Shown here: one piece after another, positions 1 through 9,547 of the stretch
Layout: every line of letters begins with the position of its first letter
Numbering within the stretch: position 1 is the stretch's first letter
NCBI GenBank assembly: GCA_030560485.1
Contig: JAKTTS010000008.1
Span: 1 to 64,000 of the forward strand
From: Ascoidea tarda (nom. inval.)
Taxonomy: Eukaryota; Ascomycota; Saccharomycetes; Ascoideales; Ascoideaceae
Direction: 5' to 3'
Length of the DNA stretch: 64,000 bases
The notes under the pieces: model-generated
Told to the model about the DNA's origin: nothing
Seen by the model: the letters and a program-made list of their open reading frames with translations, nothing else
Databases searched by the model: none
Translations under genes and position numbers: made by a program

Positions 1-798
1 GAAGACAAGAGTGAAATTCAAAAGATCACGATCAACTACGAAAACAAGATTGCTTCGTTGAACAAAAAGATTAGTGAATTGAGCAACACTAAGATTGACG
101 TTACTCAAACTTTCGAATTCAAGCTGGCTACAGCAGATTTGCAACGCCAAATCTCCGAATTGACTCATATCAAGAATTTAAGCAGGACTAAGATTTCTCA
201 ATACAAAAAGAAGTTGTTTAGTTTTGAAAATACAATTATTCTTTTTAATCAAAAAGTTGAGCAGCTTAATGAGATGAAGTATTCGTTAACTGTTAGAGAT
301 GAAGAAATTAAATATTTGAAAGGAAGGCTTTTTTCTTGCATGCATAATAATGAGTTATTGAACAAAGATTTGCTTGAGAATTCTGAAATTGTTTCCAAGT
401 TGTCTTCTAATTTGATTGAACTCAAAGCTAGGTTTGAAGCTCTTGAAAAAAAGATTGGTACTCTGAGTTCCCTGTCTACATTTAGAAATGGTGGTAATAC
501 TTCTCTGAAAACACGTATATCCACCAATATGACTGCAGGAAGCAATTGGAGTTTTAGTGGTATAGAAGAATCTGTTGAATCTAACGAAAATAATTCTAGT
601 ATTAGCACTATTGATAATATTGCTAGTTATGCTAACGAAAATACTGATGATATTAGTGATATTGCTAGTGATAACCGTACTGATGATCATACTGATGATA
701 ACGTTGATAATATTACCAGCAATAGTGTTAGTAACGGTAAACAGTCTCAAACCTCTTCAAAACCTGATTATTTTGCTACAGGCTACCCTATCTCTTAG
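1..798 (+). CDS. C-terminal part of a coiled-coil protein, cut by the window edge
   Basis: The frame is open from the first base to a TAG stop and has no convincing ATG near the edge, so the true start lies upstream. About 266 residues are visible. Roughly residues 1-155 are rich in Lys, Glu, Leu, Ile and Asn with heptad-like spacing, as expected for a coiled coil. The rest is a disordered Ser/Asn/Asp/Thr-rich tail with repeated D-N-I/T-D-D motifs. I see no catalytic motif and do not recognise the family; cytoskeletal, spindle or vesicle-tether proteins often look like this, but that is only a resemblance. The frame contains four CTG codons, two of them in a Ser-rich stretch (GTLSSLST if read as Leu), more than in the conserved genes of this window. 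It is convergent with SKI2. Confidence 0.75.
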   Translation, partial: EDKSEIQKITINYENKIASLNKKISELSNTKIDVTQTFEFKLATADLQRQISELTHIKNLSRTKISQYKKKLFSFENTIILFNQKVEQLNEMKYSLTVRDEEIKYLKGRLFSCMHNNELLNKDLLENSEIVSKLSSNLIELKARFEALEKKIGTLSSLSTFRNGGNTSLKTRISTNMTAGSNWSFSGIEESVESNENNSSISTIDNIASYANENTDDISDIASDNRTDDHTDDNVDNITSNSVSNGKQSQTSSKPDYFATGYPIS

Positions 799-1131
799 TG
801 ATTTTTAAGTAACGATGTTTTATCTTATCTTATTTTATCTTATTTTATCTTATTTTATCTTATCTTATTTTGTTTTAAGTCTATTTTACATTTTTTAATA
901 TCCATAAGTTTTATCTGTTTACATATGTTAATTGATATTAATTGTTTTTTTTTAATATTTCTTATTTTTTTTATGAATCTTAAGTCGACAGTAAATTTCC
1001 CTTTGATTTATTTCTATGTTTCTCAGAAAATGGCATGTTGCAAAAAATTGCCAAAATCAGTGAGTTGAATTCAAGTAAATATACTACTATAGTTGACAAA
1101 CATGGTAACAACCGTAATCAAAATGAACCAA
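799..1131. other. Convergent intergenic region, coiled-coil gene / SKI2
   Basis: Apart from the 10-base tandem repeat this is AT-rich DNA with T-runs, as expected for two facing 3' ends. I see no gene or RNA in it. Confidence 0.6.
818..871. repeat. TATTTTATCT tandem repeat
   Basis: Three exact copies of a 10-base unit at 831-860 are flanked by partial TATCT copies. They lie between two convergent genes and probably in the 3' untranslated region of the left gene. Confidence 0.85.
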
Positions 1132-4100
1132 CTATAAGTATAAACTGGCGCAAAAAACAATATCCCTCTTGATTTTATCTTGAGCATCGGTCATACTTGA
1201 GTGCAATCTGGAATCTCCAACAATTAGAGCAGCATTTTTAACTTCTCTACAGACCTCATCCAATCTTGTTATCACACGTACAATTGTACCTTCTGCCTCA
1301 GGACTGATTTCCATTATCTTCTTAAAACTCATGCCTCTTGCCCATTCATAAACAACATTGCATAACGCAAACCTCTTAGCATCCATAAATTCTTCTTCGT
1401 CTCTAGTCAAAGGAACTTGAAATTGTTGATAGGTTGCTAGGATAACCTCAGATATCTTCTTTATCTTTTGTTTACCTTTTTCTAATCTGGCAGTAATTAA
1501 TGGTTCTTCATCATCTTTGTTACGACCCTCATATACAAAACATGTCAACAAGGCAACAATCTCTTCAGGCTCAAACTCACCAAGAAAATTATCTACAATC
1601 AACTCAGTAATAAATAGCTCCCATCCTGAGCTAATCTCGCAAGCAATCCTTCCTTTTAATAAAACATTTAAATTTTTATCTACAAATTCCAACTTTTTCA
1701 AAACCAACAATCTTTGTTGGTAATCAGGCAACAACTTTAAATTTTGGTCTGAAACTAAATACTGTAATCTTTCGATCTCCTCATTTGTCTCAATTTTTTT
1801 ATTAATAATCTTATATTTTTCTAGGAAATCTTCAGATTGAATTGCATTAGAAAAATTTTGATTATTAGCGATTTGCTTTGATACATCAAACTGCTGCTTC
1901 ATCAAATCATTCAATTCTAAAGTGGTTTTGTTCCACACTAGATCTTTCCATGAATTTGAAAACCTTAGTAATTTATTAAACTGAGACTTAAATTTTTCTG
2001 TTTCAGAGGAATCATTATTAAGTAATTTTAGAAATGAAATATCTAGTGAATCATCAAAAACTATGTTAATTTGGTCAAATGAAATTTCAGTTTGTTCAAG
2101 CCCTTTTTCAAAATGCCAAGTTGGAAACAATAGTTTGGTGAAACCACTAATTGATGTTATATAAGGTATGTTGCTAAATGGAACATCCTTCATTTTCTCT
2201 GCTTCCTTAATATTTATAGTGGGGGATAAAATAACAAACTTTTGCAAATGAAGATCAATTTTCAAAATTAGGCCGGGTCTTGTATAACCATTATTGTCTG
2301 TGAAAACCAAAAGCTTTCCTGTTTTAAAATGCTTTGTTAAATTTCCTTTAAATGCCTCAGAAATAATCTCAACTTGGATCTGATTGTATCTTTTAAATAA
2401 GAAACAAAGTTCTTCAATGTCTTTTTCTGTGAAGGAAGAAAGTTCAAATTTTTGTTTGGATAACTCAAATTCTAAATCTTTCAATTTGTTTTGCAAATTT
2501 TCTGTCAATTTTTCATGTTCAGGCAATAAAGAACGATTTAAATTTTCACTAAATGAATGTTTGATCATTTCTTCTACTTTTAATGCTTCAATCCTCAATA
2601 AATTTAAAATCATAATATAGGTCAAACGGAATTGAGAAGTCAACTTTGTTGCAAGACCTAGTGTGACTTCTTTAAATGATAAAGATTCCAATGGATTGCT
2701 GTATGCCATAACTATCACTGTTCCAATTGGATCCAATCCTCTTCGACCAGCTCTTCCAGACATCTGAGTGAATTCACCGGGGAAAAGATTTCTAAAATTT
2801 TTTCCCTCATGCTTTCTTAATTTGTCAAAAACAACTGTTCTGGTGGGCAAATTTAAACCCATTGCAAACGTTTCTGTAGCAAACAAAACTTTAACTAATG
2901 TTTTTGAGAATAAAATTTCAATTATTTCCTTTACAATGGGCAATAAACCACCATGGTGAACACCGATTCCTCTGCTTAGCATTTCTCTTACTTTTAAAAT
3001 TTGAGGTAAATCTTTATCATCTTTTTTCAATCTGGAAACAGCTCTATCAATAAATATTCTTATCTGTGATTTTTCTTTTGCAGTACAAAAATCAACACCA
3101 GTTAAAAAATCAGCATATTCTTCACATCTTTTTTTACTAAATACAAATATAACACCTGGTAACAAGCCATTAGATTTTAGATATTGAACTAATTTTGGCC
3201 AAGTGCTTTTATTTGGACCATCATAAGACAATTTGAAAGATTGTGTTTTTTTGACCATTCTACCTCTATTTACAACAGAAGAACCTCTGTTTCCACCCGA
3301 AAAACCTCTGTTTCCACCCGAAAAACCTCTGTTTGCACCCAAAGAACCTCTTTGATTTGCATTAATATTTTTTCCGCCTCTATTATTTGTAAGAAATTGG
3401 CGAGAGGGTTTTTCAAATTCCTCCTTATGTTTTTTAAAATTTAGATCCAAAAAATTTCGTTCAGCATCTATTATTGTAAAAAGCTTATTTTTTGCCCAGA
3501 TTGATATTTCTAAAGGAATTGGACGTTTTGTTGTTGAAATAACGTAAATATCTTTTTGTTTAGTTCGACCAATCCATTCTGCAAATTCCAAAGTGTTAGG
3601 AACAGTGGCGGATAATAAAATAAACTTGACATGATCAGGAAGCATGATAATGACTTCCTCCCAAACAACACCACGATCAATGTCATTGACATAATGAACT
3701 TCATCGAATATGACAAATTCAACATCTCTAATCAAATCAGCGCCTCTATATAGCATACTTCTTAAAATTTCAGTAGTCATAATTAAACAATCAGCATGAG
3801 GGTTGATTTGGACATCACCTGTAATCAAGCCGATTTCAATATCTGGAAATGTTTCCTTAAAATCTCTGAATTTTTGATTTGAGAGTGCTTTAATGGGAGA
3901 AGTATAAATTGTCTTTGTCATATTTCTATGAGCCATAGCAATCGCGTATTCAGCAACAACAGTTTTTCCAGCAGAGGTATGAGCAGCAACAAAGACCGAA
4001 TCATTTTGTTCTAAATGGTAAATGGCTTCTTTTTGGAAAACATCAAGAGTGAAGGGCCAAGTTCTAGCCATTTCTGGGACAAGTTCTTCAAAGTTATCAA

Positions 4101-4872
4101 TTTTATGGTTAATATCAATTACGTGAGCATATTTTCTATGTTTTGATTTTGGTTTATTAGAATCATTGTTGCTGGAATTAAAAGATACTTTAAAGGGCAA
4201 TAATTCATCGATTTCATTTAGAGTATCATTTTTAAAGATGAAATTTTTAGAAAGGTTGTTTTTAGAATTATTGTTGGATTGAGGGTCGGTTTGGTTTATA
4301 TTTTCATCAATTTGGTTAATTTGGTTAATTTGATCAGGTTTATTGTCCAAATCTTCAAATTTATCATTTGAATCTTCGAATTCTTGAAAATTCAAGTAAT
4401 CCTTTGAGGTTGAAGTATTTTTTATGAATAAACCTCTAGATAAGCCTTGGGGGGTATCAAACAAGTTAAATTCGTCTCTATGCATTGATGAAGTATTATT
4501 TTTTATTGATACAGTATCGATTCCACCAGGTTTAAAAGGTAAAAAACTTGATTGACCTAAAACTGAATCGTTTTTGGAAGTATAATTTCTAGATAGCGAT
4601 GCAGAAGTAGTGGCATCGTTATTATTTAAAGTAGATAAATCTAACACTTCAGCAGAATCAGAGATGGTGCATTCAAATCCCTTTCTTTTAAAAGTTAAAG
4701 TAGTTTTCGAAATAGATTTTGGAAGAGTTAAAAGAGAGTTGAATAGTTGAGAGTTTTTGTTTGAATCTTTGAGGTCAGTTTGTGTGAGATCAAGTAATTG
4801 CCATGGCAATTGAGCTGAAGGAATAAGAAATTCTTTCAAGAAATCCTCCTGGCTGTCTAATTCGTTCCCCAT
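1132..4872 (-). CDS. SKI2: Ski2-type DExH RNA helicase of the Ski complex
   Basis: A 1246-residue orthologue of yeast Ski2. In that family it is the helicase of the cytoplasmic Ski complex, with Ski3 and Ski8, that feeds mRNA to the exosome for 3'-5' decay. Visible motifs: Walker A AHTSAGKT near residue 295, DEVH near 389, SATVPN near 420 and QMSGRAGRRG near 700. The N-terminal segment with PWQLLDLTQ matches the Ski2 N-terminus that precedes the helicase core; it starts some 45 residues later than my recollection of the Saccharomyces protein. An insertion domain begins near residue 500 and opens with four RGFSGGN-like repeats, replacing the RGG-rich stretch of the yeast protein. The C-terminal part fits the winged-helix and DSHCT region. 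The ATG at 4872 is the only good start. Confidence in identity is high. Confidence 0.96.
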   Translation of the reverse strand: MGNELDSQEDFLKEFLIPSAQLPWQLLDLTQTDLKDSNKNSQLFNSLLTLPKSISKTTLTFKRKGFECTISDSAEVLDLSTLNNNDATTSASLSRNYTSKNDSVLGQSSFLPFKPGGIDTVSIKNNTSSMHRDEFNLFDTPQGLSRGLFIKNTSTSKDYLNFQEFEDSNDKFEDLDNKPDQINQINQIDENINQTDPQSNNNSKNNLSKNFIFKNDTLNEIDELLPFKVSFNSSNNDSNKPKSKHRKYAHVIDINHKIDNFEELVPEMARTWPFTLDVFQKEAIYHLEQNDSVFVAAHTSAGKTVVAEYAIAMAHRNMTKTIYTSPIKALSNQKFRDFKETFPDIEIGLITGDVQINPHADCLIMTTEILRSMLYRGADLIRDVEFVIFDEVHYVNDIDRGVVWEEVIIMLPDHVKFILLSATVPNTLEFAEWIGRTKQKDIYVISTTKRPIPLEISIWAKNKLFTIIDAERNFLDLNFKKHKEEFEKPSRQFLTNNRGGKNINANQRGSLGANRGFSGGNRGFSGGNRGSSVVNRGRMVKKTQSFKLSYDGPNKSTWPKLVQYLKSNGLLPGVIFVFSKKRCEEYADFLTGVDFCTAKEKSQIRIFIDRAVSRLKKDDKDLPQILKVREMLSRGIGVHHGGLLPIVKEIIEILFSKTLVKVLFATETFAMGLNLPTRTVVFDKLRKHEGKNFRNLFPGEFTQMSGRAGRRGLDPIGTVIVMAYSNPLESLSFKEVTLGLATKLTSQFRLTYIMILNLLRIEALKVEEMIKHSFSENLNRSLLPEHEKLTENLQNKLKDLEFELSKQKFELSSFTEKDIEELCFLFKRYNQIQVEIISEAFKGNLTKHFKTGKLLVFTDNNGYTRPGLILKIDLHLQKFVILSPTINIKEAEKMKDVPFSNIPYITSISGFTKLLFPTWHFEKGLEQTEISFDQINIVFDDSLDISFLKLLNNDSSETEKFKSQFNKLLRFSNSWKDLVWNKTTLELNDLMKQQFDVSKQIANNQNFSNAIQSEDFLEKYKIINKKIETNEEIERLQYLVSDQNLKLLPDYQQRLLVLKKLEFVDKNLNVLLKGRIACEISSGWELFITELIVDNFLGEFEPEEIVALLTCFVYEGRNKDDEEPLITARLEKGKQKIKKISEVILATYQQFQVPLTRDEEEFMDAKRFALCNVVYEWARGMSFKKIMEISPEAEGTIVRVITRLDEVCREVKNAALIVGDSRLHSSMTDAQDKIKRDIVFCASLYL
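3278..3354 (-). repeat. 21-base coding repeat in SKI2 (RGFSGGN units)
   Basis: Tandem in-frame copies encode the Arg-Gly repeat at the start of the Ski2 insertion domain. Two central copies are nearly identical and the outer ones have diverged. Confidence 0.8.
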
Positions 4873-6008
4873 TAGTGATCTTCCAAGAATATTGAAAAGA
4901 ATATTAAAAAGAATAACAAATAATAGCTCCAGATATATTCTTACTAGAAAAGTAAATTTGATGTTAGGTTTTTGGGAGGTCTTTGGGGTTCGGGGGCTGG
5001 AAGTTACCCAGACCCCAGAGGTCTGAATTCAGCTCAAGGGTCTGTGGTGAGGAAAAAACTTAAAAACGATTGAAAATATTCATAGTATTCAAAGTATTGA
5101 AAACTGTTGGCACTCGTAAAGATGGAATAAATGTTATTGCTCGAATGGTTTTATAGGAAAATACATTAAAACATTGGACTGGATCAAGCAATTCGAATGC
5201 TCTCTCTTGTGAAATGGATTAAAACAGATAGTTTCTTACTCAACACCAGTTATCTATTCATCACCGGTGTGGATCTACGAGTTATTTGGAAATGATATTA
5301 AAATAAATATAAATTTAATTTGGTTGATCGATTCTTGAATACTGCAAAAGAACAAAACAACCTAGAAATCTAGATCCTACAACTTATTTGCGCACAATCT
5401 GGTATTCTGTTGGAATTTTTATAAAGAATATGTAATGTTTATTCTAGTTTGGAAGAAATATAAAAATACTAAATCTAGTGGTATAAACAGATAAGTGCTT
5501 AGTGTTAGTAAAATCAAAAATCAATGTACAAAAAATAGGACTTGATGAAATAAAAGCAGGAATTAATTTTTAAAACAATCAGATAAAAACAGATTCGTTT
5601 CATATAACAAAATTTCAAAGAGCTGGGTTTATATTAAATATAGAGTCCTCCGACTCATATCATCATTGTAGACAGTAATTCCTTGAGTTATTTCTGTTAT
5701 AATGGATCCTTTCACTTACATTTGAATAGCTGACCCAAAGAATATGGAAAAGACACCTTAAGTGCAAAATGAAAGAAAGTGCAATGTTTAAATCAAGGCT
5801 TTGTGCAACGCCATCTCTGGATGTTACCCGCTTTCAACAAACCCTAGGGCTTTTTCCAATGCAGTCTGTTTTCATCGTAACCGAAGGTTGCAGCTCGTGC
5901 TTAATGCCGGATTGCCGTAAGGTTGTGTTCGGAGCATGCACGCGTTTGTACCGGAACACGACGCCGAATGAGCCGGTGCGTGGTTGTAACAGATAAACAT
6001 CCAACCAT

Positions 6009-6016
6009 GCACGTGC
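6009..6016. promoter_or_regulatory. E-box palindrome GCACGTGC
   Basis: A perfect 8-base palindrome containing CACGTG, about 290 bases upstream of the Zn2Cys6 gene. Yeast Cbf1/Pho4-type bHLH proteins bind this core; use here is inferred. Confidence 0.4.
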
Positions 6017-6063
6017 CTGGAAGGATGTGCCCGAACAGGCGAACCTAGGCGGAGGGAGAAGAG

Positions 6064-6082
6064 CGCGATAAGACCCATCGCG
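6064..6082. promoter_or_regulatory. Inverted repeat CGCGAT-N7-ATCGCG
   Basis: Perfect 6-base arms with a 7-base spacer, 220 bases upstream of the Zn2Cys6 start. The same arms occur again upstream of FAA2. Confidence 0.4.
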
Positions 6083-6304
6083 TTGTGGATGAGAGTTGAT
6101 GGAGCTGATGGAGCTGAACATCTGGTGGTTGAATGCTGTTGATGTGAGAGGTAAATAAAGGGCAGCTTATTGTTTTTCTCTCTGTTGGTTTCAGAATGCT
6201 TTGCTATATTGCTTTTGTTTTGCATTAAACTTTCGTCCCATTTGAATTATTCGTTAACTTGGCTCGACTCATCGTCCCACTGCAATCTTTGGAAAATTCA
6301 GAGG

Positions 6305-9058
6305 ATGTCTGGCCAAAAAAAAGATATCTTTATTTTCTCTGATCAAGGCCATCACAGTAAAGTAATAAAGCCCACACAGATACTGTCCTCTCAACCTACT
6401 TATCGACCAACCTTGCAATCTACTTCTCAACCAAACTCACAATCAAGCTTGTCCTCAAATTCCAATTCCAATTCCAATTCTAATTCGCCTTTGGTTCCTG
6501 TTTCTCCTGCTTGTGCTTCCCTCTCTTCTGACACTTGTTGTCCATCATCTCTCTATACATCTAAAAATCTTAACTATCGACCTGTATTTAAGAAAAAGAA
6601 AACAAAAACATTTTCTGGTTGCTGGACTTGTAGAGAAAGAGGTATTAAATGCGACGAAAGCAAACCCTTTTGTAAGATTTGCTTAAATCATGGTTTGAAA
6701 TGTGAAGGTTATACAATTCGATTGTGCTGGAATCACAAAAATAGCGATAACCTAAGAAGATTCAAATTGTATAATAATTCAAATTTGATACTCGAAGATA
6801 AAAAAATTGATAATATTTTACTCAAAATTGACAACCTTAATAAAAATGATTTGGAAAATTTAAATCATAATGATCAATTTACAAATTCTTCTTTTTCCGT
6901 TTTCCTCTTAAATAACAATAAAAATGGCTATAATAATAACAATAGTAATTATAATAATCATAATCATAATAATACAATTGGTACTATTAACAAAATTAAC
7001 AATAGTGATACCAATGATTTTTGTATCAATTCTTCTTCTGTAACTGATCAAAACAATATCTCTACTAAAAAAAACAACAGTATTCATACTGGAAAGCTAA
7101 TTGACTATTATTATGAAAATATATCTGCTTACTTCAATCCAATATCAGCTAATGTTAATCTATATAAATTAATTCTTAAAAATTTATTATCAATTAATAA
7201 TAATGATGACAATAATCCCAGTAATAAAATGCTACTTTACAATTCTTTGTCTTCATCATCTTACTTATTTCTTTCTGTTTTTAATTATCATAAAAATAAT
7301 AAAAAAAATTATCAAGATTATTTGATAAATTCTCACAATAATAAATTGTTGGCGATCAACTACATAGTAGATTACGTCAATAATAATATCACCACAAACA
7401 ACGATAATAATGATAGTAATAATAACGGTCACAATAATTCAATTCCAATTATTGATTTGTTAACCATTTTTTTCTCTTTAATCAATTTTTTAATTGTTGA
7501 TATTCTAATTTCTCCGAATCTTAATCAATCATTTATGAAACCATTGGATCCAAACATTGATGATAATTTGGGCGATTATTCAAATGTTTCCTTAGCTGAT
7601 ACTTTAGAAATAAATTCAACAGTGAATTATGATTGGAAATTTCTTTTAAATTTGGGTTTAAAACTATTAAGTTTAATCAACTATGACAACTATGACAGTT
7701 CTGGTAATTTTATTAAAACTGATAATACAGGTGGTTTACAAAAATTTAATCAGTTAAGTTATTTAGACAACTTGTTAAGATATCTAATCTTTATTGGACT
7801 ATCGATTGACAAACATTTATTTATTGATAACGATGATGAAAATCAAAATCAAAATAAAGATTCAAATGATGAACATCAAATATTCTTAGATTTATTGGAT
7901 TATGATTCTTTTGATGATGATAATAATGATGATGATAATGATGACGATAATGACGATTCCCTACTTCCCATTACTAATAATGGTGATAGTACTAAATTTT
8001 TCAATAATAAGAAAAACGAAAGTCTTGTTTCAAACTACTGTGATCGGTCTAATGTGCTTGAGAGTAATAAAGAGTATAATGATTATTTAAATAACAGAAT
8101 CACTACTTATGGTAACGATAAAATACTTGATAACTTAAATAAGTCAATGGACAGTGAATGCAACAATTATAACGTTAAAGGTTCTGAAATAAAACACGAA
8201 AATTTTAGTGACGTTAGTGACGTTTTTCCTTTATTAAATTTTTCCATCACCGAAAAATCTTTTAAAATTTTTAAAAATTTAATTTTAACTTCATTGAATT
8301 ATACGAGCATTAAACTATTAAATTTCAATGTTAGATTAAAAGTTTTTGAAATGGAAAACCAGCTATATGACGAATATGATTTGATTTATTTTCTAATTTT
8401 GCATAAAGACAGCAAAAATATTAAAAAAATTAATAATAATGCTAATTACAATAACGGCTTGAATAGTTTTAAAGGCTACAAATTCAGCGATGGTGAAAAG
8501 AGGAATATCAGTAATATGAGCAACGATAACAAAACTTATAAAAACAAGTTTAAATTTAAAAAGAAATTAACTCATAAAAACTTCAATTACATAATTGAAT
8601 CGGAAAAGAAAAATCTACTGTTTTTTTTGTCATATATTTTTTACACGTCAATTTACATTTTTTTTTTGAGGGAGTTTTACAGTGATGAACATAATCAAGA
8701 GTCAATCAATTTGATGGTGAAAGACTGTTTGGGCTATTTTGATGAGGTGGAGGCATGTATTTACTCCAAAAACAATTGCTTGATGGGGAATTTATGGGCT
8801 GTTTTAATCATTGGCTCTGAAATCAACAATACTTCGGCCCAGACAAAGTACCTTAGGTTTTTGAACAAGTTGAAAGCACTTCGAATCCATAGTATTGACA
8901 GTCCAGGGGACTATATAGCTGCCAGCAACTCTGGTGTGGAAAAGCTCATTGGGTTGTTGAAGGAGATCTGGAGAAGAAAGAAAGCCAACAGGCCCCCGGA
9001 CGAGTTGCGCTGGAGCAAAGTGAGAAAGGACATGAAGCTCGACTTGTTTCTCTGTTAG
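6305..9058 (+). CDS. Zn2Cys6 transcription factor, ARG81-like
   Basis: A 917-residue fungal zinc-cluster regulator. The frame is open upstream to 6170, but MSGQKKD at 6305 is the better start because the extra 45 residues look like translated leader. The zinc cluster is C106-x2-C-x6-C-x6-C-x2-C-x6-C133 and opens GCWTCRERGIKCDE. The spacing, the GCWTCR start and the following GYTIRLCW strongly resemble the arginine-pathway regulator Arg81 of yeast. The C-terminal 150 residues (FFLREFYSD, NLWAVLIIGSE, and a tail with RWSKVRKDMKLD) fit the Fungal_trans_2 domain of that group. Between lie long Asn/Asp runs and hydrophobic helical segments. The regulator type is secure, but the Arg81 assignment rests on one domain and on memory of the family. 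The gene is followed closely by FAA2 on the same strand. Confidence 0.88.
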   Translation: MSGQKKDIFIFSDQGHHSKVIKPTQILSSQPTYRPTLQSTSQPNSQSSLSSNSNSNSNSNSPLVPVSPACASLSSDTCCPSSLYTSKNLNYRPVFKKKKTKTFSGCWTCRERGIKCDESKPFCKICLNHGLKCEGYTIRLCWNHKNSDNLRRFKLYNNSNLILEDKKIDNILLKIDNLNKNDLENLNHNDQFTNSSFSVFLLNNNKNGYNNNNSNYNNHNHNNTIGTINKINNSDTNDFCINSSSVTDQNNISTKKNNSIHTGKLIDYYYENISAYFNPISANVNLYKLILKNLLSINNNDDNNPSNKMLLYNSLSSSSYLFLSVFNYHKNNKKNYQDYLINSHNNKLLAINYIVDYVNNNITTNNDNNDSNNNGHNNSIPIIDLLTIFFSLINFLIVDILISPNLNQSFMKPLDPNIDDNLGDYSNVSLADTLEINSTVNYDWKFLLNLGLKLLSLINYDNYDSSGNFIKTDNTGGLQKFNQLSYLDNLLRYLIFIGLSIDKHLFIDNDDENQNQNKDSNDEHQIFLDLLDYDSFDDDNNDDDNDDDNDDSLLPITNNGDSTKFFNNKKNESLVSNYCDRSNVLESNKEYNDYLNNRITTYGNDKILDNLNKSMDSECNNYNVKGSEIKHENFSDVSDVFPLLNFSITEKSFKIFKNLILTSLNYTSIKLLNFNVRLKVFEMENQLYDEYDLIYFLILHKDSKNIKKINNNANYNNGLNSFKGYKFSDGEKRNISNMSNDNKTYKNKFKFKKKLTHKNFNYIIESEKKNLLFFLSYIFYTSIYIFFLREFYSDEHNQESINLMVKDCLGYFDEVEACIYSKNNCLMGNLWAVLIIGSEINNTSAQTKYLRFLNKLKALRIHSIDSPGDYIAASNSGVEKLIGLLKEIWRRKKANRPPDELRWSKVRKDMKLDLFLC

Positions 9059-9547
9059 TGTTGCCAACGTCGCCAACGTCGCCAAAACCTGGAGAACATC
9101 AGTCGGAGCCAGTGCTGCGGATGCAGACGTCATCCTACATGGAATGCGTCTGAATGCTGTCGGGAGCGCGATAGAGCCCTGGGCTGTAGCCCTACTATTC
9201 CATCGCGATGGTGCGCAGCTTCCAGTGGCAAACTGTTATTTTGGCTTGTGATTTACTGGGCGGAAGCTGAGGACTCTCAGAACTCCCTAAGAGGATATTC
9301 TCAAGAAGATATAATCATCCAGTTTTGTTAGCACATTTGCGCTGTTCAACACTCTGGTTATCTCTAACTGGCCTCAACTGTCTCTCGTCTGCCTATTGAT
9401 TAGTCTTTTTACTTTCAACTTAAACTTGTTGGGTACTATTCTTCTGATTCTCTAGCCATTTTCCAGTTCCAACAACTCTATATATATCCTTTTTTTACCA
9501 CCTTTCTTCTCTTGTTTTTTTGTTCCAATTCAATCTTCCTCATCATC
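9059..9547 (+). promoter_or_regulatory. FAA2 upstream region with GC-rich dyad block
   Basis: The first 180 bases after the zinc-cluster gene are GC-rich. They carry two AACGTCGCC copies near 9066-9085 and a compound inverted repeat: CGCGAT at 9167-9172 with ATCGCGAT at 9202-9209, enclosing AGCCC-T-GGGCT-GT-AGCCC at 9175-9192. The rest becomes pyrimidine-rich and ends in a TATATATAT box at 9479-9487, about 60 bases before the FAA2 ATG. Confidence 0.5.

Larger units (their letters stand above)
4873..6304. promoter_or_regulatory. Divergent promoter region, SKI2 / Zn2Cys6 gene, with GC-rich block
   Basis: A 1.4 kb region between divergent genes. The SKI2 side is AT-rich. From about 5870 to 6120 the composition switches to GC-rich. 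This block holds an ACGCGT (MluI-type) motif near 5939, a palindromic GCACGTGC E-box at 6009-6016, and an inverted repeat CGCGAT / ATCGCG at 6064-6082. Reading frames inside the GC block are short, overlapping and lack protein-like features, so I call no gene here. Confidence 0.55.

Noticed and set aside
5834-6225. Overlapping minus-strand frames of 95 and 117 codons upstream of the zinc-cluster gene
   Set aside because: Confined to the GC-rich promoter block, without protein-like pattern.
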